DNA of 32,208 bases, taken from Fontibacterium sp038145245. Its GTDB lineage: Bacteria > Pseudomonadota > Alphaproteobacteria > Pelagibacterales > Pelagibacteraceae. The notes below the pieces were generated by a model. It did no database searches. It saw nothing but the letters and a program-made list of their open reading frames with translations, and had not been told where the DNA came from. Of this stretch, positions 8,050 through 16,578 are shown one piece after another (within the stretch, counting starts at the first letter, position 1; every line of letters begins with the position of its first letter). A program made the position numbers and the translations under genes. The stretch lies in the NCBI GenBank assembly GCA_038145245.1, contig JAYQPI010000007.1, positions 1 through 32,208 on the forward strand, read 5' to 3'.

Positions 8050-8805
8050 ATGAACAAAACTATATATTTCATTGCCAATTGGAAAATGAATGGAAATTAT
8101 AATTCTATTAAAGAAATAGAGCGAGTTTTTAGATTTTTAAAAAAAAATACAATTAATAGATTTATTAAAATTATATTTTGTCCACCTGCAACTTTAATTA
8201 ATTCCTTCCACGTAAAAATCAAAAATAGACTAATAAATTTTGGCACACAGGATATTAGCAAAATTAACTTTAATAGCGGTCCTTTTACTGGGCAGTTAAG
8301 TGCTAACATGTTAAAAAAATCAGGAGCTAATTATGTAATTATTGGTCATTCTGAAAAAAGATTAATTGACGAAGATTTTAAGACTATAAAAGAAAAGATT
8401 AACGTTGCTTTGAAGAATAAATTAAAAGTTATTTTTTGTATTGGCGAAAATTTATCGCAAAAAAACAAAGGTTTATCATTAAAAATTTTAAAAAGACAGA
8501 TTTTAAGTTCTTTAGAAAAAAAAATTAATTTTAATAATTTAATTATTGCTTACGAACCAATTTGGTCAATTGGCACAGGAATTGTTCCCACGAATAATTA
8601 TTTAAACAATGTTTATAAAGATTTAAAAAATTTTTTAAAAATAAAATACAATGTTAATTCACCTATAATGTTGTATGGTGGATCTGTGACTAAAGATAAT
8701 GTTGCAACATTAGCAAATATTAGTTTAATATCAGGTTTTTTAATTGGAGGAGCGTCATTAAAAGCATCAAGTTTTATTAAACTTATAAAAAATTACTTTA
8801 AATAA
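8050..8805 (+). CDS. tpiA: Triose-phosphate isomerase
   Basis: Interconverts DHAP and glyceraldehyde 3-phosphate. The 251-residue length is normal. Active-site residues are visible: Asn10 and Lys12 in IANWKMNG, His100 in VIIGHSEKR, and Glu169 in IAYEPIWSIGTG, whose end is the flexible loop 6. The phosphate-binding YGGSV lies near 219-223. It is the first gene of a plus-strand run with secG, pyrG, kdsA, eno, ftsB and lipA. Confidence 0.97.
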   Translation: MNKTIYFIANWKMNGNYNSIKEIERVFRFLKKNTINRFIKIIFCPPATLINSFHVKIKNRLINFGTQDISKINFNSGPFTGQLSANMLKKSGANYVIIGHSEKRLIDEDFKTIKEKINVALKNKLKVIFCIGENLSQKNKGLSLKILKRQILSSLEKKINFNNLIIAYEPIWSIGTGIVPTNNYLNNVYKDLKNFLKIKYNVNSPIMLYGGSVTKDNVATLANISLISGFLIGGASLKASSFIKLIKNYFK

Positions 8806-8808
8806 TTT

Positions 8809-9114
8809 ATGCAGACTTTATTATTAATAGTTCACATTTCTCTAGCAGTACTTCTTATTGGATCAGTATTGCTTCAAAAGTCAGATGGTGGAGCTTTGGG
8901 CATTGGAGGCAATAGTGACAATTTAATGTCATCAAGAACAGCTGGAAATTTTTTAACTAAATTTACAGCAATTGTTGCTTTTTTATTTATTTTAACAAGT
9001 ATTTCTTTAACGCTTATTAATAAAAAAGATATCTCCCAAAAATCTATCATTGATAAGATTGAACAATTAGATAAGAATAGTAGTTCCCAGCCAAAAATTC
9101 CAAATTCAAAATAA
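8809..9114 (+). CDS. secG: Preprotein translocase subunit SecG
   Basis: Small accessory subunit of the SecYEG inner-membrane channel. The 101-residue protein has two hydrophobic helices (about 1-22 and 48-70) separated by the characteristic LLQKSDGGALGIGGNSDNLM loop, which matches the SecG family. The C-terminal tail is polar and Ser/Lys-rich. It starts 3 bases after the tpiA stop. The tpiA-secG-pyrG order is widespread in alphaproteobacteria and supports the call. Confidence 0.93.
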   Translation: MQTLLLIVHISLAVLLIGSVLLQKSDGGALGIGGNSDNLMSSRTAGNFLTKFTAIVAFLFILTSISLTLINKKDISQKSIIDKIEQLDKNSSSQPKIPNSK

Positions 9115-9167
9115 TTTTTTCAATATTTTCTTTGTGATTATTGCTAAATAATCTATAGTGAACTTCC

Positions 9168-10802
9168 ATGGTCCGTTTTATTTTTGTTACTGGCGGCGTG
9201 GTTTCATCTCTTGGTAAAGGAATAGCCTCTGCTTCTATAGCAACCTTATTACAATCTAGAGGTTATAAAGTAAGAATTAGAAAGTTAGATCCTTATTTAA
9301 ATATAGATCCTGGTACAATGAATCCTTACGAACATGGAGAGGTTTATGTTACTGAAGATGGAGCAGAAACTGATCTTGATCTTGGACATTACGAAAGGTT
9401 TACGGAAATAAATTCAAAAAAGTCAGATAATATTACTACTGGAAAAATTTATCAAAATATAATTATCAAAGAAAGGAATGGCGATTATAAAGGTTCAACA
9501 GTTCAAGTTATCCCTCATGTAACAGATGAAATAAAAAAATTTATTACTAGTGATTTGAGTAATGAAGATTTTGTAATTTGCGAAATAGGGGGAACAGTAG
9601 GCGATATCGAAAGTTTGCCATTTTTAGAAGCTATTAGGCAATATTCAAATGAAACAGGGAGTAAAAATTGCTTATTTATTCACTTAACATTAGTTCCATA
9701 TATTAAAAGCGCTTCTGAATTAAAAACAAAACCGACCCAACATTCAGTAAAAGAATTAAGAAGCATAGGTATTCAGCCTGATATGATTTTATGTCGTTCT
9801 GAAAGTTTAATTCCTGCAGAGGAAAAAGCTAAAATTGCATTATTTTGTAACGTCGAAAAATCAAACGTATTCCAATCAATCGATGTAAATTCAATTTATG
9901 AAGTTCCTATTAAATATCAACAAGAAGGATTAGACAAAAAAATATTAGATCATTTTGGAATTATTAATAAAAAAAATCCAAAATTAGATAATTGGAAATC
10001 TTTTAATAAAAAACTTAGTAGTAAAAAAAATGAAATTAAAATCTCTATTGTAGGTAAATATACACATTTAAAAGATGCTTACAAATCTCTAAATGAAGCC
10101 TTAATTCATGCTGCAGTTTATAATAATATAAATTTAGATCTTAATTGGATTGAGTCTTCTAATATTAAAAATTTAAAAGATTTAGAGAATAAACTTGGAA
10201 ATTCTAATGGAATATTAATACCAGGAGGCTTTGGTAAACGTGGTGTTGAAGGTAAAATTTTATCAGTACAATTAGCAAGAACTAAAAAAATTCCATTTTT
10301 TGGAATTTGCTTTGGTATGCAAATATCTGTTATAGAGCTCTCAAGAAATTTATTAGGTCTAAAAGATTCAAATTCTACAGAATTATCTAAAACAAAAAAT
10401 CCCGTTGTTTGTCTTATGGAAGAATGGATAAAAGGAAAAAAAATTTTAAAAGGAGAAAAATATAAAATTGGTGGTTCAATGAGATTAGGTTCTTATCCTG
10501 CAAAAGTTAAAAAAGGTACATTGCTTTATAAGATTTATGGTAACAGAGGCTTAATTCATGAAAGACATAGACATAGATATGAAGTAAATAGTTCTTATAA
10601 ATCAATGTTAGAAAATAAAGGGGTTATATTTTCAGCTAATTCGCCAGATGGAAAACTACCAGAAGCTATTGAACTTAAAGATCACCCGTGGTTTCTTGGG
10701 GTTCAATTTCATCCGGAATTAAAATCAAGACCGTTTTCCCCTCATAAAATATTTATTTCTTTTATAGATGCTGCAATTAAAAATAAAAATTTAAATTTAT
10801 GA
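9168..10802 (+). CDS. pyrG: CTP synthase
   Basis: Amidates UTP to CTP with ATP and glutamine. The 544-residue protein has the amidoligase domain (about 1-265, VTGGVVSSLGKGIASASIA at the N-terminus, then LDPYLNIDPGTMNPYEHGEVYV) and a C-terminal class I glutaminase. The glutaminase shows Cys381 in FGICFGMQ and His515/Glu517 in VQFHPELKSRP. Full length with no missing key residue. A 53-base spacer separates it from secG and may hold a promoter, but I see no convincing boxes. Its last codons overlap kdsA by 4 bases (ATGA). Confidence 0.97.
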   Translation: MVRFIFVTGGVVSSLGKGIASASIATLLQSRGYKVRIRKLDPYLNIDPGTMNPYEHGEVYVTEDGAETDLDLGHYERFTEINSKKSDNITTGKIYQNIIIKERNGDYKGSTVQVIPHVTDEIKKFITSDLSNEDFVICEIGGTVGDIESLPFLEAIRQYSNETGSKNCLFIHLTLVPYIKSASELKTKPTQHSVKELRSIGIQPDMILCRSESLIPAEEKAKIALFCNVEKSNVFQSIDVNSIYEVPIKYQQEGLDKKILDHFGIINKKNPKLDNWKSFNKKLSSKKNEIKISIVGKYTHLKDAYKSLNEALIHAAVYNNINLDLNWIESSNIKNLKDLENKLGNSNGILIPGGFGKRGVEGKILSVQLARTKKIPFFGICFGMQISVIELSRNLLGLKDSNSTELSKTKNPVVCLMEEWIKGKKILKGEKYKIGGSMRLGSYPAKVKKGTLLYKIYGNRGLIHERHRHRYEVNSSYKSMLENKGVIFSANSPDGKLPEAIELKDHPWFLGVQFHPELKSRPFSPHKIFISFIDAAIKNKNLNL

Positions 10803-11626
10803 AAAATAAAATTATTAAGATCAAAAAAATAAATTTAGGAAATAATCTCCCTTTAACTTTAATTGCTGGCCCTTGCCAAATTGAAAGTAAAGATCATTGT
10901 CACATGATTGCTTCCAAGATTAAAGAAATAACTAATAGATTAAAGATTGGATTTATTTTCAAAAGTTCTTTTGATAAAGCTAATAGAACAAGTTTAAATT
11001 CTAAAAGAGGAGTTGGGCTTGATAAGTCTCTATCTATATTTGATTACATTTCAAAAGACTTAGATGTTCCTATACTCACCGACATTCATAACGAAGAACA
11101 ATGCAAAATAGTCTCTGATGTCGTAGATATTATTCAAATTCCAGCTTTTTTATGTAGACAAACAGATCTATTAGTTGCTGCTGCTAAAACAAATAAAGTA
11201 GTTAATGTTAAAAAAGGTCAATTTTTAGCTCCTTGGGATATGAAAAATGTTATTAAAAAAATAGAGGAGAGTGGCAATGATAAAATATTAGTCACTGAAA
11301 GAGGTGTTAGTTTTGGATATAACACTTTAGTATCTGATATGCGTTCATTATCAATTTTAGCTGATTTTGGTTATCCAGTAGTTTTTGATGCTACTCATTC
11401 TGTTCAACAACCTGGAGGCAAAGGAGACAGTAGCGGAGGAGAAAAAAAATTTGTTAGTTCATTATCAAGAGCCGCTGTTGCAGTTGGCGTTTCCACAATT
11501 TTTTTAGAAACTCATGATAATCCTGAAAAAGCCCCGTCTGATGGGCTAAATATGATACCACTTAGTAATTTAGAAAATTTACTTAAAGATCTAATAGGAA
11601 TTGATAATTTAATTAAGTCAAAATAG
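10799..11626 (+). CDS. kdsA: 3-deoxy-8-phosphooctulonate (KDO-8-P) synthase
   Basis: Condenses arabinose 5-phosphate and PEP to KDO-8-phosphate for the lipopolysaccharide inner core. The 275 residues carry LIAGPCQIES (21-30), FKSSFDKANRTS, VKKGQFLAPWDM, RGVSFGYNTLVSDMRSL and VFDATHSVQQPGG. Cys26 in AGPCQIES corresponds to the metal-ligand cysteine of the metal-dependent class, while E. coli-type enzymes have Asn at this position; a metal-dependent enzyme is therefore inferred. It lies between pyrG and eno, the usual alphaproteobacterial order. Confidence 0.96.
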   Translation: MKNKIIKIKKINLGNNLPLTLIAGPCQIESKDHCHMIASKIKEITNRLKIGFIFKSSFDKANRTSLNSKRGVGLDKSLSIFDYISKDLDVPILTDIHNEEQCKIVSDVVDIIQIPAFLCRQTDLLVAAAKTNKVVNVKKGQFLAPWDMKNVIKKIEESGNDKILVTERGVSFGYNTLVSDMRSLSILADFGYPVVFDATHSVQQPGGKGDSSGGEKKFVSSLSRAAVAVGVSTIFLETHDNPEKAPSDGLNMIPLSNLENLLKDLIGIDNLIKSK

Positions 11627-11629
11627 TTA

Positions 11630-12892
11630 ATGTCATACATCAAAAAAGTTAAAGCGAGACAAGTTTTTGATAGCAGAGGCTTTCCAACAGTAGAAGCCGA
11701 GGTAATATTAACTGATGGATCCATAGGTCAATCGATAGTTCCTTCAGGAGCTTCGACTGGAACATATGAGGCACATGAACTTAGAGATAAAAGTAAAAAT
11801 TATTTAAAAAAAGGCGTTTCAGACGCTGTAAAAAATATAAATTTAGAAATTAATAAAACGATTTTAGGTCTTTCAGTTCTTGATCAAACAAAAATAGATA
11901 ATTTTTTAATTAAACTAGATGGTACTGAAAATAAAAATAGATTAGGTGCTAATGCTATCTTAGCAGTCTCCATTGCAAACGCTAAAGCAGCCGCAGCACA
12001 TAGTAAAATTCCATTATATAAATATTTAGGAGGAAACAATAAAAACAAATTACCATTTCCAATGTTAAATATAATTAATGGAGGAGCGCACGCTAATAAT
12101 TCTTTGCAAATACAAGAGTTTATGATCAGGCCTGATGGGGCAAAATCTTTTAACGAATGCTTAAGAATGTCTTTTTTGGTTATTCAAAATTTAAAAGAAG
12201 AATTAAAATTAAGGAAATTTAATACAAATCTTGGTGACGAAGGTGGTTTTGCGCCTTCATTTGATAGTGATGAAAAAGCAATAGAATATATAATTAAAGC
12301 AGTTAAAAAATCAGGTTTAAAAATTGGTAAAGACATTAATATTTGTTTAGATGTTGCTGCAAATGAACTTTACAGTTCTGGAAAATATAAAATTAAAAAA
12401 ACTAAAAAAGCTGTAAGTTCAGAGGAATTAATTAATTATTATAAAAAGCTGTGTAATAAATTTCCAATTGTTTCTATAGAAGACCCTGTATTTGAAGATG
12501 ATTGGAATGTTTGGAATAAATTAACTAAAGAATTAGGAAAAAAAATTCAAATTGTCGGTGACGATCTATTTGTAACAAATTTAATTCGTTTAAAAAAAGG
12601 AGTTCAAGAGTTAGCTGCTAATGCAATTTTAATTAAACCAAATCAAATTGGCACAGTTACAGAAACTCTAAAAGTTATTAATTTTGCTAAAAAAAATAAT
12701 TTTAGTACAATTATTTCTCACAGATCCGGTGATAGCGAAGATACTTTTATAGCTGATTTAGCAGTTGCAACCGAATCCTCACAAATTAAGACTGGATCGT
12801 TAGCTAGGTCTGAGAGAGTTGCTAAATATAATCGATTATTGAGAATAGAAGAGGAGATTGGAAAAAAGTCTCACATGTCAAAATTAAAATGA
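11630..12892 (+). CDS. eno: Enolase
   Basis: Interconverts 2-phosphoglycerate and PEP. The 420 residues carry all catalytic landmarks: SGASTGTYEAHELRD (39-53, loop 1), GGAHANNSLQIQEFMI (151-166), Glu204 in LGDEGGFAPS, Lys336 in LIKPNQIGT, metal ligands Asp241, Glu284 (SIEDP) and Asp311 (GDDLF), and SHRSGDSEDTFIADLAVA from 363. It overlaps ftsB by 4 bases (ATGA). The start is the ATG 3 bases after the kdsA stop. Confidence 0.97.
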   Translation: MSYIKKVKARQVFDSRGFPTVEAEVILTDGSIGQSIVPSGASTGTYEAHELRDKSKNYLKKGVSDAVKNINLEINKTILGLSVLDQTKIDNFLIKLDGTENKNRLGANAILAVSIANAKAAAAHSKIPLYKYLGGNNKNKLPFPMLNIINGGAHANNSLQIQEFMIRPDGAKSFNECLRMSFLVIQNLKEELKLRKFNTNLGDEGGFAPSFDSDEKAIEYIIKAVKKSGLKIGKDINICLDVAANELYSSGKYKIKKTKKAVSSEELINYYKKLCNKFPIVSIEDPVFEDDWNVWNKLTKELGKKIQIVGDDLFVTNLIRLKKGVQELAANAILIKPNQIGTVTETLKVINFAKKNNFSTIISHRSGDSEDTFIADLAVATESSQIKTGSLARSERVAKYNRLLRIEEEIGKKSHMSKLK

Positions 12893-13194
12893 GTAATTTG
12901 ATTAATTCGATTTCTGAAAAAAAATTTTTTTTCATAATACTTTTAATTATACTATATATAGTTTTTAATTTTTTTGGTGGCGATAGAGGTTTAATTGAAT
13001 ACTTTAAAAAAAAGAATTTATTAAAAGATTTTAAAGAAAAAAATTCAGAGATAAGTAAAGAAATTAATTTTTTGGTTAAAAAGAATAATTTTTTATCAGT
13101 AAATATAAATAAAGATTATCTTGATGAAATATATAGAGATTACTTTGTATTAGGAAAAAAAGGTGAAAAGATTTATATTATTAATCAAAAATGA
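12889..13194 (+). CDS. ftsB: FtsB/DivIC-family septum formation initiator
   Basis: A 101-residue bitopic membrane protein: short cytoplasmic N-terminus, one hydrophobic helix at about 14-32 (FFFIILLIILYIVFNFFGG), then a Lys/Glu-rich coiled coil (about 40-72) and a small C-terminal domain (YLDEIYRDYFVLGKKGEKIY). This layout and its place directly after eno are typical of FtsB, which joins FtsL and FtsQ in the divisome. It overlaps both eno and lipA by 4 bases. Assignment rests on architecture and context more than on conserved residues. Confidence 0.85.
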   Translation: MSNLINSISEKKFFFIILLIILYIVFNFFGGDRGLIEYFKKKNLLKDFKEKNSEISKEINFLVKKNNFLSVNINKDYLDEIYRDYFVLGKKGEKIYIINQK

Positions 13195-14114
13195 CAGCTA
13201 GGCACCCTGAAAAAGTTAACAATATTGAATATCCAATTCAAAAAAAACCAGCATGGATAAGGGTAAAAGCAAGCTACTCTCCAGAATATATTGAAACTAA
13301 AAATATTTTAAAAAAAAACAATCTTTTTACAGTTTGCGAAGAGGCTTCGTGTCCTAATATTAATGAATGTTGGAGTAAAAAGCATGCTACATTTATGATT
13401 ATGGGTGATACCTGCACTAGAGCATGTGCTTTTTGCAATGTTAAAACTGGAATACCTCAAAAGTTAGATCTACTTGAGCCAAAAAAAATTGCTCAGAGTG
13501 TCAGAGATTTAAATTTATTACATGTAGTTATAACTTCAGTTGATAGAGATGACTTAGAAGATGGAGGTGCAAAACATTTTGCTGATGTTATTTCTGAAAT
13601 TAAAAGATATAATAATAAAACAACTGTTGAAGTATTAACGCCAGATTTCTTAAGAAAGGGCGATGCTTATAAAGTAGTTGCCGACGCAAAACCCGATGTT
13701 TTTAACCATAATTTAGAAACTATTCCTCGTCTTTACTTAAAAGTAAGACCTGGATCTCGTTATTTTCAGTCTTTAGATTTATTAAAAAAAGTTAAAGATT
13801 ATAATTCAACAATTTTTACTAAATCAGGTTTGATGGTGGGTCTTGGAGAAACTAAAGAGGAAATAATGCAAGTTATGGATGATTTGAGAATAGCAGGAGT
13901 AGATTTTTTAACTATTGGTCAATATTTACAACCGAGTACAAAACATTATCCTATAAAAGATTTTATAACTCCTGAAGAATTTGAAAATTACAAATTAATA
14001 GCGGAAGGGAAAGGTTTCTTATTAGTTTCATCAAGTCCATTAACTCGTTCTTCATATCATGCGTCAGAAGATTTTGATATTTTAAAAAAAAAAAGAATTA
14101 ACAAATTAATTTAG
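13191..14114 (+). CDS. lipA: Lipoyl synthase
   Basis: Radical SAM enzyme that inserts two sulfurs into octanoylated lipoyl domains. The 307 residues contain the auxiliary cluster cysteines C49-x4-C54-x5-C60 and the radical SAM motif C75-x3-C79-x2-C82. The serine ligand lies in PLTRSSYHA near the C-terminus. It follows ftsB with a 4-base overlap; in many alphaproteobacteria pdhA, pdhB, pdhC and lpd lie between these two genes. The lipoylated enzymes it serves must be encoded elsewhere. Confidence 0.97.
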   Translation: MTARHPEKVNNIEYPIQKKPAWIRVKASYSPEYIETKNILKKNNLFTVCEEASCPNINECWSKKHATFMIMGDTCTRACAFCNVKTGIPQKLDLLEPKKIAQSVRDLNLLHVVITSVDRDDLEDGGAKHFADVISEIKRYNNKTTVEVLTPDFLRKGDAYKVVADAKPDVFNHNLETIPRLYLKVRPGSRYFQSLDLLKKVKDYNSTIFTKSGLMVGLGETKEEIMQVMDDLRIAGVDFLTIGQYLQPSTKHYPIKDFITPEEFENYKLIAEGKGFLLVSSSPLTRSSYHASEDFDILKKKRINKLI

Positions 14115-14115
14115 A

Positions 14116-14565
14116 TTGCCAATTAAAAAAATTTCAAAAAAATTTAATTATTCTAAATCAGATCTTGTAAAATTAGTTTTAAAGATTGATGAATATAAAA
14201 ATTTTTTACCTTGGTGTATAAATTCAAAAATTTTAACATTAGATAAAAATAATAAAGACTTAAAAATTACAGCCGATTTAGAAATAGGTTTTAAAACTTT
14301 TAGAGATACTTATACTAGCAAAGTAATTTATGATGATAAAAATTCAAAAATTGAAGTAACTTCAATAAATGGAAACATAAAAAAATTATTAAATATTTGG
14401 GAATTTGAAATAATTGATAAAAAATCTTGCAATGTTATTTTTTTTATAGATATCGAGCTAAAAAATCCTATTATTAATATTATATTTAATAAATTTTTTA
14501 ATTATGGTTTTGAAAAAATTTTAAATTCTTTTGAACTCCGAGCAAAAGAAACTATAAAATATTAA
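14116..14565 (+). CDS. COQ10/RatA-like START-domain protein
   Basis: A 149-residue protein of the polyketide cyclase/START fold, like Coq10, which binds ubiquinone, and RatA. Recognisable features are the N-terminal KKFNYSKSDLVKLVLKIDEY and the FLPWC motif near residue 33, plus a C-terminal amphipathic helix (FFNYGFEKILNSFELRAKE). The start is TTG at 14116, one base after the lipA stop; no ATG lies nearby and the frame fits the family N-terminus. Position after lipA is conserved in alphaproteobacteria. It converges on pncC with the 3' ends overlapping by 14 bases. A role in quinone handling is inferred from the family. Confidence 0.85.
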   Translation: MPIKKISKKFNYSKSDLVKLVLKIDEYKNFLPWCINSKILTLDKNNKDLKITADLEIGFKTFRDTYTSKVIYDDKNSKIEVTSINGNIKKLLNIWEFEIIDKKSCNVIFFIDIELKNPIINIIFNKFFNYGFEKILNSFELRAKETIKY

Positions 14566-15040
14566 TATGGTTTTTTATTAATCTAATAGTTTTACTTAAA
14601 GTTTTATTTTGAATATTTGTTCTCGATAAACTTTTATTAAAATTTAGCTTTGTTATCTCAATCTTTTTTTTGCTACAAATTCCTACATAAACAAGCCCTA
14701 TGGGCTTTTTATTAGTTCCACCGTCTGGTCCTGCTATTCCAGTTACAGAGACTGATATATTTGTTTTATAGAGTTTAAGTAGATTTTTGCACATTTCTTT
14801 GCACGTTTCCGCACTAACAGAACCGTATTTTCTCAAGGTCTTTTTATTTACTTTAAGAATGTCAATTTTTGATTTGTTAGAATAAGCAACTACACCCATC
14901 ATAAAGTACTTCGAAGCACCTGCGATTTTTGTTAAATTGTAGCTAATTAATCCTCCCGTGCATGATTCTGCTACTGAAATTTTAATTTTTTTTTTTTTAA
15001 GAATAATAGATAATTTTTTTAATTGGTTGTTTATATGCAT
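14552..15040 (-). CDS. pncC: Nicotinamide-nucleotide amidase, CinA C-terminal domain
   Basis: A 162-residue stand-alone CinA_C domain; the N-terminal MoaB-like domain of full CinA is absent. Family motifs are SVAESCTGGLIS (about 22-33), GVVAYSNKSKIDILKV and VSVTGIAGPDGGTNKKPIGLVYVG. PncC-type enzymes deamidate NMN in the pyridine nucleotide salvage cycle. It overlaps the upstream pgpA by 10 bases, so the two are probably co-translated. The alternative label is cinA. Confidence 0.92.
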   Translation of the reverse strand: MHINNQLKKLSIILKKKKIKISVAESCTGGLISYNLTKIAGASKYFMMGVVAYSNKSKIDILKVNKKTLRKYGSVSAETCKEMCKNLLKLYKTNISVSVTGIAGPDGGTNKKPIGLVYVGICSKKKIEITKLNFNKSLSRTNIQNKTLSKTIRLIKNHINIL

Positions 15041-15471
15041 AAATAAATAATCAAAAATGTGTATATACCAGCAATAATATCATCCATTAATACTCCAGTT
15101 GCATTTTTTACTTTTGAGTCGAAGTAACTCGCTGGCCATGGTTTTGTAACATCAAAAAAACGAAATAATAAAAAAGATAGAATTACTAAAAAAAAATTAT
15201 TTTCACATATAACAAGTGGTAATGATTGACCTATAAATTCATCTATTACAACTTCCTTTGGGTCAGAAGATGAAAAAGATTGATTTATTGTTTTATTTAG
15301 AAAATAAAATGAATAAAAAAAAATAAGAATAATAAATAATATAAATAAGATAATATTAAGATAATTATAAAATATATAATAAATTATTATAGCAATAAGC
15401 GATCCCATAGTTCCAGGAATAGGTAAAAATCCAATTCCAAATAAAGTAAATATTTTTTTATTAAAATTAAT
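15031..15471 (-). CDS. pgpA: Phosphatidylglycerophosphatase A, non-standard start
   Basis: Dephosphorylates PGP to phosphatidylglycerol at the inner membrane. Family motifs: DEFIGQSLPLV, FFDVTKPWPASYFD and GVLMDDIIAG, with several hydrophobic helices. The first in-frame ATG (15408) would remove the conserved N-terminal motif, because upstream in-frame codons encode IFTLFGIGFLPIPGTMGSL, matching the family pattern (LLPxAPGTxGS). Back to the in-frame stop at 15490-15492 there is no ATG, GTG or TTG. Possible starts are ATT (15471, used here), ATA (15474 or 15453) or CTG (15483). An ATT or ATA start would overlap the ispDF stop. The exact start is uncertain; the product is not. Confidence 0.88.
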   Translation of the reverse strand: MNFNKKIFTLFGIGFLPIPGTMGSLIAIIIYYIFYNYLNIILFILFIILIFFYSFYFLNKTINQSFSSSDPKEVVIDEFIGQSLPLVICENNFFLVILSFLLFRFFDVTKPWPASYFDSKVKNATGVLMDDIIAGIYTFLIIYLCI

Positions 15472-16573
15472 TATTTGAGACAGACGATATTACCTCACAT
15501 GCAATAGCTTTATTTTTTCCAACATTACCAAGTCTATCAGTTGTCTTTCCTTTAACGCTTATTTTATTTTCACTAATATTACAAATTTTAGCAAGATTTT
15601 TCGCTATAATTTTTTTATATTTTCTTAGATTTGGTTTTTGAGCAATAATATTAATATCAATATTATTAATCTTAATATTTTTTATTTTAAGAAGACTAAT
15701 TATTTTTTTTAAAAAAAATGTAGATCTTTTGTTTTTAAATTTTTTATTATTTGGAAATATTGTTCCAATATCTCCTAGTTTTTTAGAACCTAATAGAGAG
15801 TCTATCAAAGCATGAATTACCGGGTCGCCATCGGAATGACCAACGGTGCCCATTGAATATGGTATATTTATACCTCCTAAATATAATTTATAATTTTTTT
15901 CTAATTTATGAATGTCATAACCAATNNNNNNNNNNNNNNNNNNNNNNNNNNNNNNNNNNNNNNNNNNNNNNNNNNNNNNNNNNNNNNNNNNNNNNNNNNN
16001 NNNNNNNNNNNNNNNNNNNNNNNNNNNNNNNNNNNNNNNNNNNNNNNNNNNNNNNNNNNNNNNNNNNNNNNNNNNNNNNNNNNNNNNNNNNNNNNNNNNN
16101 NNNNNNNNNNNNNNNNNNNNNNNNNNNNNNNNNNNNNNNNNNNNNNNNNNNNNNNNNNNNNNNNNNNNNNNNNNNNNNNNNNNNNNNNNNNNNNNNNNNN
16201 NNNNNNNNNNNNNNNNNNNNNNNNNNNNNNNNNNNNNNNNNNNNNNNNNNNNNNNNNNNNNNNNNNNNNNNNNNNNNNNNNNNNNNNNNNNNNNNNNNNN
16301 NNNNNNNNNNNNNNNNNNNNNNNNNNNNNNNNNNNNNNNNNNNNNNNNNNNNNNNNNNNNNNNNNNNNNNNNNNNNNNNNNNNNNNNNNNNNNNNNNNNN
16401 NNNNNNNNNNNNNNNNNNNNNNNNNNNNNNNNNNNNNNNNNNNNNNNNNNNNNNNNNNNNNNNNNNNNNNNNNNNNNNNNNNNNNNNNNNNNNNNNNNNN
16501 NNNNNNNNNNNNNNNNNNNNNNNNNNNNNNNNNNNNNNNNNNNNNNNGCTAAAATTATTGCGCAATAACTCAT
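15467..16573 (-). CDS. ispDF: Bifunctional IspDF (MEP pathway), interrupted by an assembly gap
   Basis: Fusion of MEP cytidylyltransferase (IspD) and MECDP synthase (IspF) in isoprenoid synthesis. The visible N-terminus MSYCAIIL matches the start of the IspD AIILAAG nucleotide-binding motif. The next 622 bases are N. The IspF domain then begins with IGYDIHKL (metal ligands Asp and His) and continues with GGINIPYSMGTVGHSDGDPVIHALIDSLLGS, KKFKNKRSTFFLKK and the C-terminal VKGKTTDRLGNVGKNKAIACE. Total length of 368 residues is normal for alphaproteobacterial IspDF, so the gap size and frame look right. An in-frame stop 10 bases upstream fixes ATG 16573 as the start, 5 bases from the divergent ntrY start. 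Confidence 0.9.
   Translation of the reverse strand: MSYCAIILXXXXXXXXXXXXXXXXXXXXXXXXXXXXXXXXXXXXXXXXXXXXXXXXXXXXXXXXXXXXXXXXXXXXXXXXXXXXXXXXXXXXXXXXXXXXXXXXXXXXXXXXXXXXXXXXXXXXXXXXXXXXXXXXXXXXXXXXXXXXXXXXXXXXXXXXXXXXXXXXXXXXXXXXXXXXXXXXXXXXXXXXXXXXXXXXXXXXXXXXXXXXXXXXIGYDIHKLEKNYKLYLGGINIPYSMGTVGHSDGDPVIHALIDSLLGSKKLGDIGTIFPNNKKFKNKRSTFFLKKIISLLKIKNIKINNIDINIIAQKPNLRKYKKIIAKNLAKICNISENKISVKGKTTDRLGNVGKNKAIACEVISSVSNN
15926..16547. other. Assembly gap (622 N)
   Basis: An unbroken run of N replaces most of the IspD domain. Any reading frame drawn across it on either strand is artificial. The expected length of IspDF suggests the gap length is about right. Confidence 0.99.
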
Positions 16574-16578
16574 AAGAA

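Noticed and set aside
8750..9167. Possible riboswitch or attenuator before pyrG
   Set aside because: The 53-base spacer has no stable hairpin or recognisable conserved motif.
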